DNA from: CAIUGU01 sp965279735
GTDB lineage: Bacteria > Pseudomonadota > Gammaproteobacteria > Steroidobacterales > Steroidobacteraceae
Direction of reading: 5' to 3'
Length of the DNA: 64,000 nucleotides
Assembly (NCBI GenBank): GCA_965279735.1
Contig: OZ257260.1
Location: forward strand, 868,001 to 932,000
The stretch's first letter is position 1; each line of letters begins with the position of its first letter. The notes beneath the pieces are model-generated. The model was not told the origin of the DNA. It saw only the letters and a program-made list of their open reading frames with translations, and ran no database searches. Positions 42,001-51,518 of this stretch are shown piece after piece. The position numbers were made by a program, and so were the translations under genes.

Positions 42001-42591
42001 ATGCCTTCACAAGTGTCACCCCAGCTGCAGTTGGCGATAGCCTTGGGGCTGGTGGTTGCACTGCTCGTTCTGATCGGGACTGCCATCTTCAGCTACGCGC
42101 GTCGTCGTCGAGCGCAGCGCAGGACCGAAACCACCATTGCGTCCATTGCGTACGACATGCTCAAGAACGTGCTCGTGCCGAACGGCATGGGCGGCCAGAT
42201 CCACATCCACTATCTGCTGCTGACGGAGCGGGGGCTCCTGGTCATCGATGTCGTGGATGCGCCAGGCGCGATTTTCGGGGGCGACCAGATGACCGAATGG
42301 ACGGCGATCGGCAAGAAGCGCCGCTACACCTTCGCGAATCCGCAGCACGCGCTCTACGATCGCATGGCAGCGGTGCAGTCACTGGCGGGTGAAGTGCCGG
42401 TTGAGGGCCGCATCGTCTTTTCGTTACGCAGCGAATTCCCGAAGGGCAAGCCCCGCTATGTCGTCCGGATTGATGCGCTGGATGACGATTTCACCGTGAT
42501 CGATCAGTCCCGCGTGAGTGCCGCTGCCGCGTTTGCCGACGTCTGGCAGCACATCCGGAGCAATTCGGAACGCAATCCGCTGGCCGTCTAG
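42001..42591 (+). CDS. membrane-anchored NERD-domain protein
   Basis: 196 residues. One N-terminal helix (about 11-31) is followed by Arg-rich ARRRRAQRR on the cytoplasmic side. A NERD (nuclease-related) domain spans about 40-150, with HYLLLTERGLLVIDVVDAPG and IFGGDQMTEWT typical of the fold. The normal catalytic Glu-x-Lys of nucleases is not clear (DVVDAPG stands where ETK is usual), so nuclease activity is doubtful. It begins immediately after the thrC stop with no gap, which suggests co-transcription. Role unknown. Confidence 0.75.
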   Translation: MPSQVSPQLQLAIALGLVVALLVLIGTAIFSYARRRRAQRRTETTIASIAYDMLKNVLVPNGMGGQIHIHYLLLTERGLLVIDVVDAPGAIFGGDQMTEWTAIGKKRRYTFANPQHALYDRMAAVQSLAGEVPVEGRIVFSLRSEFPKGKPRYVVRIDALDDDFTVIDQSRVSAAAAFADVWQHIRSNSERNPLAV

Positions 42592-42601
42592 CTGACTCTG
42601 G

Positions 42602-43405
42602 TCAGCTCCAGCCAAACAGCCTCAGCGCGTTCCGCGTCGTGAAGGCAGCCACCGTTTCCACCGCTTGATTGCGGCAAGCCGCCAGCACCTCGACGACGTG
42701 CGGCAGGTAAGCGGGTTCGTTGCGCCGGCTTTTGGGCTTCGGCTTGAGATCGCGTGGCAGCAGGTACGGTGCGTCGGTTTCGACCAGCAGGCGATCTTCG
42801 GGTACGAACCGCACCACTTCCCGCAAATGCAGGCCACGACGTTCGTCGCACAGCCAGCCCGTAATGCCGATATGCAGGCCGAGGTCGAGATAGGCTCTCG
42901 CTTCGTCGGGACCCGCCGTGAAGCAGTGCGCCACGCCGCCTGACAGATGACCAGCATGCTCTTTCAGGATCGCAACGAACGCATCATGAGCATCGCGTTG
43001 ATGCAGGAAAACCGGCTTGCGTACCTCTGCCGCAAGTTCGAGCTGTAGCCGGAAGGCGCGCTCCTGCGTGTCAGGCGGCGAGAAGTTGCGGAAGTAGTCG
43101 AGGCCGCATTCTCCGACCGCCAGTACTTCGGGCTGCTCGAGCAGTGCACGCAGCTCGTCGCGCGTCGCCGGGTTGCACTCGGTGGCGTGATGGGGATGGA
43201 TGCCCGCCGTCGCTCTCAAATGCTGTGGGTGCTGCCGGGCAAGAGCAAGCGCGGAGCGGCTGTGCTCTACCGAACTGCCGGTGATGAGCATGCGGGTAAC
43301 GCCTGCGGTCACGGCCCGTTCGAGCACCGCGTTGCGATCGGCGTCGAAGCTGTCGTGAGTCAGGTTCAGTCCAATATCGACGAGGGATGAGGGTAAGGAG
43401 TTCAC
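42602..43405 (-). CDS. tatD: TatD-family metal-dependent hydrolase
   Basis: 267 residues. The N-terminus VDIGLNLTH is the TatD-proper variant of the HxH motif found in YcfH. Metal and catalytic residues are visible in GIHPHHA, GECGLDYFRN, FLHQRDAHD, HCFTAG and ETDAPYL. Mg-dependent 3'-5' exonuclease/DNase, with a role in repair of oxidised DNA ends. GTG 43405 is the first possible start that keeps the N-terminal motif. Convergent with the NERD gene, 10 nt apart. Confidence 0.93.
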   Translation of the reverse strand: MNSLPSSLVDIGLNLTHDSFDADRNAVLERAVTAGVTRMLITGSSVEHSRSALALARQHPQHLRATAGIHPHHATECNPATRDELRALLEQPEVLAVGECGLDYFRNFSPPDTQERAFRLQLELAAEVRKPVFLHQRDAHDAFVAILKEHAGHLSGGVAHCFTAGPDEARAYLDLGLHIGITGWLCDERRGLHLREVVRFVPEDRLLVETDAPYLLPRDLKPKPKSRRNEPAYLPHVVEVLAACRNQAVETVAAFTTRNALRLFGWS

Positions 43406-43487
43406 CGGTGGAGAGTACCCGAAGTCTCCCGAGGGTTGCGCACCTCAGTCGGCGCGGACTCGCAGTTCGGGCTACACTCGGGCAGCC

Positions 43488-44294
43488 ATGCGCACCCGAA
43501 TTTCTGCCGTAGCGTTGTCTGTCTGCTGCCTCACGTGGGGATCCGTTTCTCACGTTGCTGACGCGGCGGATGACAGCGTCGTGATCGTGCTCGACGATAT
43601 CGGGACGCGGCTCCAGTTCGATTTCTATACGGGTGACGCCGGAGCCTTGCGTCGCGACCTCGCTGCACTGACGGCACTTGAGGTGCCCGCTCGAGTCGCC
43701 GCGCTGAAAAGCACCTACGCCGGATTCGGTGCCTGGAAACTGGCTGAATTGCTGCGAGTCCCGGATGCGACAGCCGCAGGTGAAGCCGCCCGCAACTGCA
43801 GCGCCGAGATGGAGAAGGCGGTTGCAGCCGAGCCGAAGCGCGCAGGGTTGTTCGCGTTGCTGTCGGTCTGCCAACGACTCGCGGCGGATCTGCAGGGGCG
43901 CGTGAAAAATCCGCTGGGTTCAGGCCGGAGTCGACAGAACCTCGAGCGTGCGTTCGCACTGGCCCCGCGAAATCCGCATGTGTTGTTGATCGACGGGCTC
44001 AACGAGTACGAGCGGGCGCGTGCAGCGCAAGGCGATCTCGTCACGGCGCGAACAAAATTGATGGCTGCCACCACGGCATTCGATCTAGCTGCCACCGCAC
44101 CGGCGACCGATGCATTTGCGAATGCAATGAGCTGGGGGGCAGCGGAGGCGTGGGCTTGTCTCGGCCGCATCCAGCTGGAATTGCGCGACCTGCCGGCAGC
44201 CCGGGACGCCTTTGAGCGAGCGCTCATCGTTGCGGGCGATTACCGCGAGGTGCAGCAGCAGCTGCAGGGGATAACCGGGTCACGCACGCCATGA
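43488..44294 (+). CDS. secreted protein with TPR-like helices, unknown function
   Basis: 268 residues. A signal peptide ends near VADA. Helical pairs follow with Ala-rich TPR-like patterns (about 130-265, including NPHVLLIDGLNEYERARAAQGD and the late LGRIQLELRDLPAARDAFERAL, in pieces). No enzyme motif was seen. It overlaps the next gene (the FadH-like reductase) by 4 nt, so the two are translated together, but no functional link is known. Confidence 0.65.
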   Translation: MRTRISAVALSVCCLTWGSVSHVADAADDSVVIVLDDIGTRLQFDFYTGDAGALRRDLAALTALEVPARVAALKSTYAGFGAWKLAELLRVPDATAAGEAARNCSAEMEKAVAAEPKRAGLFALLSVCQRLAADLQGRVKNPLGSGRSRQNLERAFALAPRNPHVLLIDGLNEYERARAAQGDLVTARTKLMAATTAFDLAATAPATDAFANAMSWGAAEAWACLGRIQLELRDLPAARDAFERALIVAGDYREVQQQLQGITGSRTP

Positions 44295-46315
44295 ACCCTT
44301 TCCCGCACCTGCTGGCCCCGCTCGATCTCGGGTTCACGGTGCTGCCGAACCGGGTGTTGATGGGGTCGATGCACACGGGTCTCGAGGACAGCCGGCGCGA
44401 TGCCAGGCGCTGGGCAGCCTTTTACGCCGAGCGTGCGCGCGGGGGTGTCGGCCTGATGGTGACCGGCGGCATTGCGCCCAGCGTGTCCGGCTGGCTGGCC
44501 CCTTTTGCCGCGAAGCTCAGTCGTCCGTGGGAAGTGTCGCGGCATCGCCCTGTCACCCAGGCGGTGCATGCGGAGGGAGGGCGTATCTGCATGCAGATCC
44601 TGCACGCGGGCCGCTATGCGCATCATCCCCTGAGCGTCGCTCCGTCAGCCATTCGCGCGCCGATCAGCCGGTTCACCCCACGCGCGTTATCCGCCCGCAG
44701 TGTCGAGTCGCAGATTCGCGCGTTCGTGCGGACAGCGGTGCTTGCGCGCGAGGCCGGTTATGACGGCGTCGAGATCATGGGCTCGGAAGGCTACCTGATC
44801 AATCAGTTCATCTCGCGGCACACGAACCAGCGTACCGATGCGTGGGGTGGCACCTTCGATTCGCGCTGCCGCTTTCCCGTCGAGATCGTGCGGCGGGTGA
44901 GGGAGGCGATCGGTCCTGACTGCATCGTGATCTATCGGCTGTCGATGCTCGACCTGGTGGATGGAGGCAATACGCTCGAGGAGACGATTCAGCTGGCACG
45001 GGCCGTCGAGGCGGCGGGCGCGACGCTCATCAATACCGGAATCGGCTGGCATGAGGCGCGCATACCGACGATCGCCACCCGCGTCCCCCGGGCTGCCTTC
45101 GCGTGGGTGACGGAGCAGCTCATGGGCAAGGTGAAGGTCCCGCTGATCACGACCAATCGCATCAACGATCCCGCAGTCGCTGATGCCATTCTCCGCGAGG
45201 GCCGTGCCGACATGGTGTCGATGGCGCGTCCGTTCCTGGCAGACGCGGGCTTCGTGGTGAAGGCGGCGAGCGGGCGCGCCGATGAGATCAATACGTGCAT
45301 TGCCTGCAACCAGGCCTGTCTTGACCACGTCTTTGAAGGCAAGCGGGCAACCTGTCTGGTGAATCCCCGCGCCTGCTACGAAACCGAACTGAATTACACG
45401 CCAGCCCTGCGGCCGTTGCGGCTCGCGATCGTAGGGGCCGGCCCTGCGGGCCTGGCCTGTGCGGTGGTCGCGCGTCAGAGAGGCCACGATGTCACGCTGT
45501 TCGACGCCAGCGCCGAGATTGGCGGGCAGTTCAACATGGCCAAGCGGATTCCCGGCAAGGAGGAATTCCATTCGACGCTGCGGTATTTCCGTCGCCAGCT
45601 CGAATTGCTGGACGTGCGACAGCGATTGGGTGAGCGCGTGACGGCCAGTGCGCTGGTGGCCGAGCGCTTCGACGGCATCGTGCTGGCGACAGGCGTTCGC
45701 CCAAGGCAGCTTTCATTGCCTGGCATCGATCATCCGAAGGTCCTGTCCTACATCGATGTGCTCGCTCGCGAAAAGCCGGTCGGCAAGCGCGTCGCAATCA
45801 TCGGCGCGGGCGGCATCGGCTTCGACGTTGCGACTTACCTGAGCGAAGATCATGCGGCCAGCATCGACGTCGATGTCTTCATGGCCGAGTGGGGCGTCGA
45901 CATGTCCCTCAAGGCACGGGGTGGCGTCCACGGCCGGGTCGCGCAGCTTCACGAAACCCGGCGGCATATCTGGATGCTGCAACGTAAAGCGACCAAGCCA
46001 GGCGCTGGCCTCGGCAAGACGACCGGCTGGATCCACAGGAAGTCGCTCAAGCGTCACGGAGTCGAAATGCTCTCAGGCGTCACCTACGAGCGGATCGACG
46101 ATCGCGGTTTACATATTTCGACCGCCGACGGACAGCGTGTGCTCGACGTCGATCATGTGGTGTTGTGCGCGGGCCAGGAGCCGTTGCGCGATCTCGAACC
46201 GGAATTGATCGCGGCCGGAGTGCCTCTTTATCGCATCGGCGGTGCCGATCTTGCAGTCGAGCTGGACGCGAAGCGCGCCATCGATCAAGGTAGCCGCCTC
46301 GCAGCGCGGCTCTAG
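44291..46315 (+). CDS. fadH: 2,4-dienoyl-CoA reductase-type flavoenzyme (FadH-like)
   Basis: 674 residues (E. coli FadH 672). The N-terminal old-yellow-enzyme barrel (about 1-330) binds FMN, with HAGRYAHH and EIMGSEGYLINQF. A 4Fe-4S site follows in CIACNQACLD and CLVNPRAC. FAD (IVGAGPAGLACAVVARQRG) and NADPH (IIGAGGIGFDV) domains complete it. It would reduce 2,4-dienoyl-CoA in unsaturated fatty acid oxidation. Trimethylamine dehydrogenase and other members share the architecture, so the substrate is likely, not certain. Confidence 0.88.
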   Translation: MNPFPHLLAPLDLGFTVLPNRVLMGSMHTGLEDSRRDARRWAAFYAERARGGVGLMVTGGIAPSVSGWLAPFAAKLSRPWEVSRHRPVTQAVHAEGGRICMQILHAGRYAHHPLSVAPSAIRAPISRFTPRALSARSVESQIRAFVRTAVLAREAGYDGVEIMGSEGYLINQFISRHTNQRTDAWGGTFDSRCRFPVEIVRRVREAIGPDCIVIYRLSMLDLVDGGNTLEETIQLARAVEAAGATLINTGIGWHEARIPTIATRVPRAAFAWVTEQLMGKVKVPLITTNRINDPAVADAILREGRADMVSMARPFLADAGFVVKAASGRADEINTCIACNQACLDHVFEGKRATCLVNPRACYETELNYTPALRPLRLAIVGAGPAGLACAVVARQRGHDVTLFDASAEIGGQFNMAKRIPGKEEFHSTLRYFRRQLELLDVRQRLGERVTASALVAERFDGIVLATGVRPRQLSLPGIDHPKVLSYIDVLAREKPVGKRVAIIGAGGIGFDVATYLSEDHAASIDVDVFMAEWGVDMSLKARGGVHGRVAQLHETRRHIWMLQRKATKPGAGLGKTTGWIHRKSLKRHGVEMLSGVTYERIDDRGLHISTADGQRVLDVDHVVLCAGQEPLRDLEPELIAAGVPLYRIGGADLAVELDAKRAIDQGSRLAARL

Positions 46316-46347
46316 TTTTTACCCCGGCAACGAACTTTCACCCTTAC

Positions 46348-47085
46348 ATGTCCTTGCAGTTACCTCTCTTCTCACCGCAAGACCGCGCCGACCCCTGGCA
46401 GGTCCGTGTCAGCCAGCGCGCACGAAGGTTATCGGTGCGCATCTATCCCGGCGGCAAGGTCGAGATCGTGGTGCCGCCGCGCGTGCGTCCGCCCATGGTG
46501 GAGCGCTTCATCGGCCAACACCGGCAGTGGATCGAGCGACGTGTCGAGGAATGGCGGAGCAAGGCGACACCCGTGCCCACGAGGCCGGAACAGCTGGAGC
46601 TGCGCGCTCTCGGATTGTCCTACCGAGTTGAATACCGCGCGGGCAGCGGCGGAACCCGCGTCCGCCACCGCCCCGAAATCACGCCTGACCTGCTGGAAGT
46701 GACGGGGGCGATCGACAATCTGCGCCAGGTTGCAGCGGCGCTTGAGCGTTGGCTGAGGCGAGTGGTCGTCGAAGCCATGACGGTGCAGCTGCGTGAACTT
46801 GCTGAAGCAGGAGGATTCAGTTTCGAGCGCGTCCGGGTACGACGACAGCGCACACGCTGGGGCAGCTGTTCAAGCCGCGGCACCTTGAGTCTCAATGTCT
46901 GCCTCGCGTTTCTCGAACCTGCTGTCGTGCGTTACCTGCTTGTCCACGAGCTTTGCCACACTCGCCACATGAATCATTCGCAGCGCTTCTGGGCGTTGGT
47001 CGAGCGGTTTGAGCCTGACTACAAGCAGCTCAACCGTGACCTGAACCAGGGCTGGCGGCAGGTGCCCGCCTGGATTCTGCTATAA
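46348..47085 (+). CDS. YgjP-like metallopeptidase-fold protein
   Basis: 245 residues, DUF45/YgjP (M48-related) family. The HExxH-type motif appears as VHELCHTRHMNHSQRFW, and RVRRQRTRWGSCSSRGTLSLN is the other family block. A zinc-dependent peptidase fold acting in the cytoplasm; no substrate is known. It lies 32 nt after the fadH-like gene and 7 nt before kynA, so it is probably part of the same transcript. Confidence 0.85.
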   Translation: MSLQLPLFSPQDRADPWQVRVSQRARRLSVRIYPGGKVEIVVPPRVRPPMVERFIGQHRQWIERRVEEWRSKATPVPTRPEQLELRALGLSYRVEYRAGSGGTRVRHRPEITPDLLEVTGAIDNLRQVAAALERWLRRVVVEAMTVQLRELAEAGGFSFERVRVRRQRTRWGSCSSRGTLSLNVCLAFLEPAVVRYLLVHELCHTRHMNHSQRFWALVERFEPDYKQLNRDLNQGWRQVPAWILL

Positions 47086-47092
47086 ACGACGC

Positions 47093-47974
47093 ATGAAGAA
47101 GCCGACCGATGACGCGGGCGCCAAGCCTCAGGACATAGTCAGATCCGGCCCGGACCTGAGCGATGAACAGGTTCACTGGGACCTCGGCGAATCGTTGAGC
47201 TATGGCCAGTATCTCGATCTCGACCGGCTGCTCGCCGCGCAGCATCCACTGTCATATCAGCACGATGAGATGCTGTTCATCATCATCCACCAGGCGAGCG
47301 AGCTGTGGATGAAGCTCTGCCTGCACGAACTCAATGCCGCACGGGAACACATCCGGAAGGATGACCTTGGGCCCGTGTTCAAGATGCTGGAGCGGGTGTC
47401 GCGCATTCAGGCGCAGCTCGTGCAGTCGTGGGATGTGCTGGCGAGCATGACGCCTGCGGACTACTCGGCGTTCCGCAATTATCTCGGCAAGTCCTCGGGC
47501 TTCCAGTCGTGCCAGTACCGTCTGCTTGAGTTCGTCATCGGCAACAAGCACGCCGCGATGATCGAGGTATTCCGCAAGGAGCCCGAAAATTATGCAGCCC
47601 TGCAAAGGGCGCTCGCGAGTCCGAGCATCTATGACGAAGCTCTGCGGCTACTCAGTCGGCGTGGTTTCGAGATACCGGCGGAATCGCTGGATCGTGACTG
47701 GACGCAGTCGTATGTGCCCAACAAGCAGGTGGCGGCTGCCTGGCTGGCGGTGTATCACAGCGTCGATGATCACTGGGATCTCTACGATCTGGCCGAGCGC
47801 CTGCTCGATCTGGATCACAAGTTCCAGCTCTGGCGCTACAACCACGTGAAGACAGTGGAGCGGATCATCGGCTACAAACGCGGCACCGGCGGGACCGGCG
47901 GCGTTTCCTATCTCAACAAGCTGCTGGACCTGCAGTTCTTTCCGGAGCTGTGGTCGATCCGGACTGCCATGTAG
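47093..47974 (+). CDS. kynA: tryptophan 2,3-dioxygenase
   Basis: 293 residues, haem enzyme that opens tryptophan to N-formylkynurenine. Visible: YQHDEMLFIIIHQASELW with the active-site His, SGFQSCQYRLLEF, and WRYNHVKTVERIIG with the haem-ligand His, then GTGGTGGVSYL. Full family length. The other kynurenine genes are not in this window. It is followed by a convergent TonB receptor gene 24 nt away. Confidence 0.96.
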   Translation: MKKPTDDAGAKPQDIVRSGPDLSDEQVHWDLGESLSYGQYLDLDRLLAAQHPLSYQHDEMLFIIIHQASELWMKLCLHELNAAREHIRKDDLGPVFKMLERVSRIQAQLVQSWDVLASMTPADYSAFRNYLGKSSGFQSCQYRLLEFVIGNKHAAMIEVFRKEPENYAALQRALASPSIYDEALRLLSRRGFEIPAESLDRDWTQSYVPNKQVAAAWLAVYHSVDDHWDLYDLAERLLDLDHKFQLWRYNHVKTVERIIGYKRGTGGTGGVSYLNKLLDLQFFPELWSIRTAM

Positions 47975-47998
47975 GCAGCCCGGATCGCATTTGGGGAA

Positions 47999-50737
47999 TT
48001 ACAGACCGAACTTGTAGCGCAGCTGCAGGAACCACTCCCGGCCCGTGGGATCGTAGTTCTGGTCCGAGAAGTATGGGTACTCGTCGTAACTCGGATCGAA
48101 GGCCGGCGGCTCGTCGAAGAGGTTGTCGACGAAGAGACTCGCTTCCGCCTTGCCGTCCAGGAACGTATAGCCGACCGATCCGCTCCAGGTGACCTGCGTA
48201 CCGATGCGGCCCGTTTCATCCCAGCGCGGGATGGATCCCAGGCGCTGGCCGAACACTGTCGTCGTCCAGTCCGCGTACTCCCACGTCACGCTGCCGCGCA
48301 TCTTGCTGCGGAAGTTGAATATCTGCAGATCGTCACGCGTGTTCTCGAAAGGATCGCCTGCGAAATCGCGCGTGTCGAATTTCAGCACGTGGCTGTAATT
48401 GAGCTGGTAAGTCAGGCTGCCGTGAGCAGCAATGTCCTGCCTGAAGCTCAGCGTCGTATCGATGCCGCTCGTGCGGTAGTCCGCCGTGTTGATCGGGCCG
48501 GTACGGATCAGGTCGATGTATTCGGAAAATTCCGTAGTGTCGACCGGTGTCCGTTGAATGCGGGCAAGAGTCGACTGGCATTGCGCCGAATTGATGTCGA
48601 CTGCCGTGCCGCCGATCGTCTGCCCGAGGCGGCAATCCGCTTCGATCTCGAGAAGCTTGGTGGCCGGGTAGTCGGTGACCAGTCCTTCGATCTCGATATG
48701 GTAGTAATCGAGGGACAGGTTGACGTTGGGCGTCGGCTGGAAGACCACGCCGAATGTATATGACTTGCCCTTTTCCTCTTCGAGTTCCGGATTGCCCTCG
48801 GACTCGCCGCGGATATTGGCCGGGTTCCGGCTGCAGTCAGGAAGGGGTGTGCCGGGCTCGTTGGCACGACACCAGTATTCGTCATCCACCGAAGTGAAGT
48901 AGCCGCTCGGATCGGCGAACACATAGTGCATGTCCGGCGCGCGGAAGCTGGTTGCCAGCGATCCGCGGACGAGCACGGTATTGATCGGGCGATATTCAAG
49001 GCCGACGTTGTAGCTGAACGCATCGTCCACGTTGGTGATGTCGTCGTACTTGTCATAGCGTCCCGCCAGTGAGGCGCGCAGTTTCTCGGTGAGCGGCACG
49101 CCGAATTCGATGCCACCGGCATACCGGTCGCGCTTGCCGCCACCGCCTGATCCCGTGAATGCCCAGAAATCGCCTGCCACAACACGCGGATCGAGATTGA
49201 TCTGGTATTCCTGCGAACCCCACTCGAGAAGCCCTGCCATCGAAACCGGTCCGGCAGGCGTCTGGAACAGGTCGCCGCGGATCACCAGGTTCACGACGTC
49301 GTTGGAAGACTCGGAAGTATCGTGATCGATGGCTGAAAGGGACTGATAGATCTGTGGTGTGAGCGGTGAATACAGGCGATCGAGATCCACTGCGAAAACC
49401 GGTGTGCCGAAGCCATCATCCCCGAGTTGCGGTCCGAGGAAGTAGTTGTTCGACGCTTCGTTCAGCAGCAGCCGCGCTTTGCTGTCGACGTCGTATTGCG
49501 AGTGACTGTAGGCAGCTTCGTAATCCCACCCGGAGCCGAACAGCTTGCCGCGCAACCCGACTGAATAATCCAGGACCTCTTCATGGTAACGGGTGAAACG
49601 CTGGTCCCTGCCGCCGATTTCAGAAGGCAGGATGAATCGCTGCAGGACTTCGTAGAGCCCGGTCGTGTCGTCATAGATGTACTGGTAGTCGGCCGGAAAC
49701 CAGTAGTCGAAGTTGGCGTCGTACTTGCTGTCCGATTCAAAGTAGTTCAGTGAGCCAAAAAGTTCGGCGCCGCCGAAGTCGAATGCAGCTCGGGTGTAGA
49801 GCGAAACCTGGTCGCGCGCGTTGCGGATCGTCTGCTGCGCATCGGCATCACCGCGGCCGCAGTAGAAGCCACGGCCGGGTCGGAACGAGCGCTCCAGCTC
49901 GGGCCATTGGGCGCACGTCGATGCGCCCGGGTCGACGTAACTGTTGCCGTCGCCGTCCACGTCATCCAGATCCTGCTGCAGGATCGAACGCGTGTTGATA
50001 CGCAGGCTTTCCACGGGATTATCCTGGACTGAATCCATGAAGCTGCGCTGGTAGCCGTAGATCGGATCGCGCTTCAGGTATTCGCCCGCGAAGGTGATGT
50101 TGAAGGCGCCGGAACTGAAACCGCCCACCGCCTGCACGCGTTGCGATTCGCCACCGCCTTCTGGTGTCCCGCCGACACGGACGTTCACATCAAGCGAATT
50201 CGGGATGTCTTTCTTGAGGATGATGTTGATGACGCCCGCAATGGCATCGGAACCATAGATCGCCGAGGCGCCGCCCGACATCACTTCGATGCGTTCGACG
50301 GCGGCCATCGGAATCGCGGTGAGGTTCACGAAGTTGCTTTCGCCGTTGTAGGGCAGCGGATAGTCGGTCACGCGCCGGCCATCCAGCAGGATCAGCGTGC
50401 GACCGGGGCCGAGGCCCCGCACGTCGGTTGCGCTGGCATTGGGTGTGAACCCGGCGGTGTATTGCTCGTCCTGGGTAGCGCCGGTGACCTGCGTCAGGGA
50501 CTTCATCGCTTCATAAACAGTCGTGAAGCCTTCGCGCTCCAGCTGCTGCGAGCTGATCACTGTGACGGGCGAGGGGCCTTCGAATTCAGGCCGGCGTAGA
50601 CGCGAACCCGTGACGATGACGCTTTCGAGTTCGGTCGCGGCGGGTTGGGCCTGAGCCTTGGCCGATGGCGTTTGCGTGGCGAGAGCAGCAGCAGCCAAGG
50701 TGAGGTGCACAACCTGACGAACATTCGTTGACAACAT
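47999..50737 (-). CDS. TonB-dependent outer-membrane receptor (large)
   Basis: 912 residues. The signal peptide ends near PSAKA; ATG 50737 has GGAGA about 8 nt before it. The TonB-box-like segment is ELESVIVTGSRL. The plug carries DVRGLGPGRTLILLDGRRV and IEVMSGGASAIYGSDAIAGVINI (in pieces), the type often seen in receptors for peptides, sugars or unknown organics. The barrel ends in WFLQLRYKFGL with the terminal aromatic pattern. Substrate unknown. Neighbour of kynA (convergent) and of msrQ (same strand, with a terminator-like hairpin between). Confidence 0.94.
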   Translation of the reverse strand: MLSTNVRQVVHLTLAAAALATQTPSAKAQAQPAATELESVIVTGSRLRRPEFEGPSPVTVISSQQLEREGFTTVYEAMKSLTQVTGATQDEQYTAGFTPNASATDVRGLGPGRTLILLDGRRVTDYPLPYNGESNFVNLTAIPMAAVERIEVMSGGASAIYGSDAIAGVINIILKKDIPNSLDVNVRVGGTPEGGGESQRVQAVGGFSSGAFNITFAGEYLKRDPIYGYQRSFMDSVQDNPVESLRINTRSILQQDLDDVDGDGNSYVDPGASTCAQWPELERSFRPGRGFYCGRGDADAQQTIRNARDQVSLYTRAAFDFGGAELFGSLNYFESDSKYDANFDYWFPADYQYIYDDTTGLYEVLQRFILPSEIGGRDQRFTRYHEEVLDYSVGLRGKLFGSGWDYEAAYSHSQYDVDSKARLLLNEASNNYFLGPQLGDDGFGTPVFAVDLDRLYSPLTPQIYQSLSAIDHDTSESSNDVVNLVIRGDLFQTPAGPVSMAGLLEWGSQEYQINLDPRVVAGDFWAFTGSGGGGKRDRYAGGIEFGVPLTEKLRASLAGRYDKYDDITNVDDAFSYNVGLEYRPINTVLVRGSLATSFRAPDMHYVFADPSGYFTSVDDEYWCRANEPGTPLPDCSRNPANIRGESEGNPELEEEKGKSYTFGVVFQPTPNVNLSLDYYHIEIEGLVTDYPATKLLEIEADCRLGQTIGGTAVDINSAQCQSTLARIQRTPVDTTEFSEYIDLIRTGPINTADYRTSGIDTTLSFRQDIAAHGSLTYQLNYSHVLKFDTRDFAGDPFENTRDDLQIFNFRSKMRGSVTWEYADWTTTVFGQRLGSIPRWDETGRIGTQVTWSGSVGYTFLDGKAEASLFVDNLFDEPPAFDPSYDEYPYFSDQNYDPTGREWFLQLRYKFGL

Positions 50738-50823
50738 GATGATTTCTCCCCAAAAACGCCCAATCGGAGGAAAGGACCATACGGGGAGCAGGCAGGCGAG
50801 GCAACAGGAAAATTTTGCAATAC

Positions 50824-50855
50824 AAAAAAAGCCGGTGGCCCGCTTTGCGCTGGCT
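50824..50855 (-). terminator. intrinsic terminator after msrQ
   Basis: On the - strand AGCC...GGCT arms enclose a GC-rich imperfect hairpin (with GCGC-AAA-GCG inside), followed by seven T. It is 24 nt after the msrQ stop, separating msrPQ from the TonB receptor gene. Confidence 0.6.
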
Positions 50856-50878
50856 CACAGAACTGCGGCCGGGAGCGG

Positions 50879-51502
50879 TCAGTTCGAGGGAACCCGGGCC
50901 CGCTTCTGACGGGCTTTCCATACTCGCCAGCCGAGCAGGAGCGCGACTATGGCTGTGTAGATGAGCGGCTCACGAACGTCCGCTTTCACCAGCCAGTAGA
51001 AGTGCCAGACGCCCAGGATCGCGATGGGGTAGACGAGCCGGTGAAGCTTTTTCCAACGACCACCGAGCTTGCGCATCATGCCGTTTGTCGACGTGACAGC
51101 GAGGGGAATCAGCATGAGGAACGCTGCAAAGCCAATCGTGATGAACGGCCGCTTGACGATGTCCTCGCCGATGCCCGCGAGGTAGAGATCCTGGTCCAGG
51201 ATCAGCCACGTCAGGAAGTGCATCAGCACGTAGAAAAAGGCGAACAGGCCCAGCATCCGCCGGAAGCTCACGAGCCAGGGTTTGCCGATGAGCTCCCTCA
51301 CCGGGGTCACCATCAGCGTCAGCACGAGGAACCGAAGTCCCCACAGCCCCAACGAATGCAGGATATCTTCGATCGGGTTGATGCCGAGACTGAACCCTGC
51401 AATGCCGAACGCTCCCGCAACGATCGACAGGAAGGGCAGCAGGCAGACAATGAACAGGAGCGGTTTGTAGATGCGCTCGATCTGCTGCTGGCGGGTCATC
51501 AT
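50879..51502 (-). CDS. msrQ: MsrQ, haem-binding membrane subunit of methionine sulfoxide reductase
   Basis: 207 residues from ATG 51502 (a second ATG follows at once). About six helices of the ferric-reductase-like family; candidate haem His residues are in DILHSLGLWG, VLMHFLTW, KKLHRLVYP and GVWHFYW. It delivers electrons from the inner membrane to MsrP. It is 16 nt after msrP, in the usual order msrP-msrQ. Confidence 0.94.
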   Translation of the reverse strand: MMTRQQQIERIYKPLLFIVCLLPFLSIVAGAFGIAGFSLGINPIEDILHSLGLWGLRFLVLTLMVTPVRELIGKPWLVSFRRMLGLFAFFYVLMHFLTWLILDQDLYLAGIGEDIVKRPFITIGFAAFLMLIPLAVTSTNGMMRKLGGRWKKLHRLVYPIAILGVWHFYWLVKADVREPLIYTAIVALLLGWRVWKARQKRARVPSN

Positions 51503-51518
51503 CGTCAATCGTGGTCGA

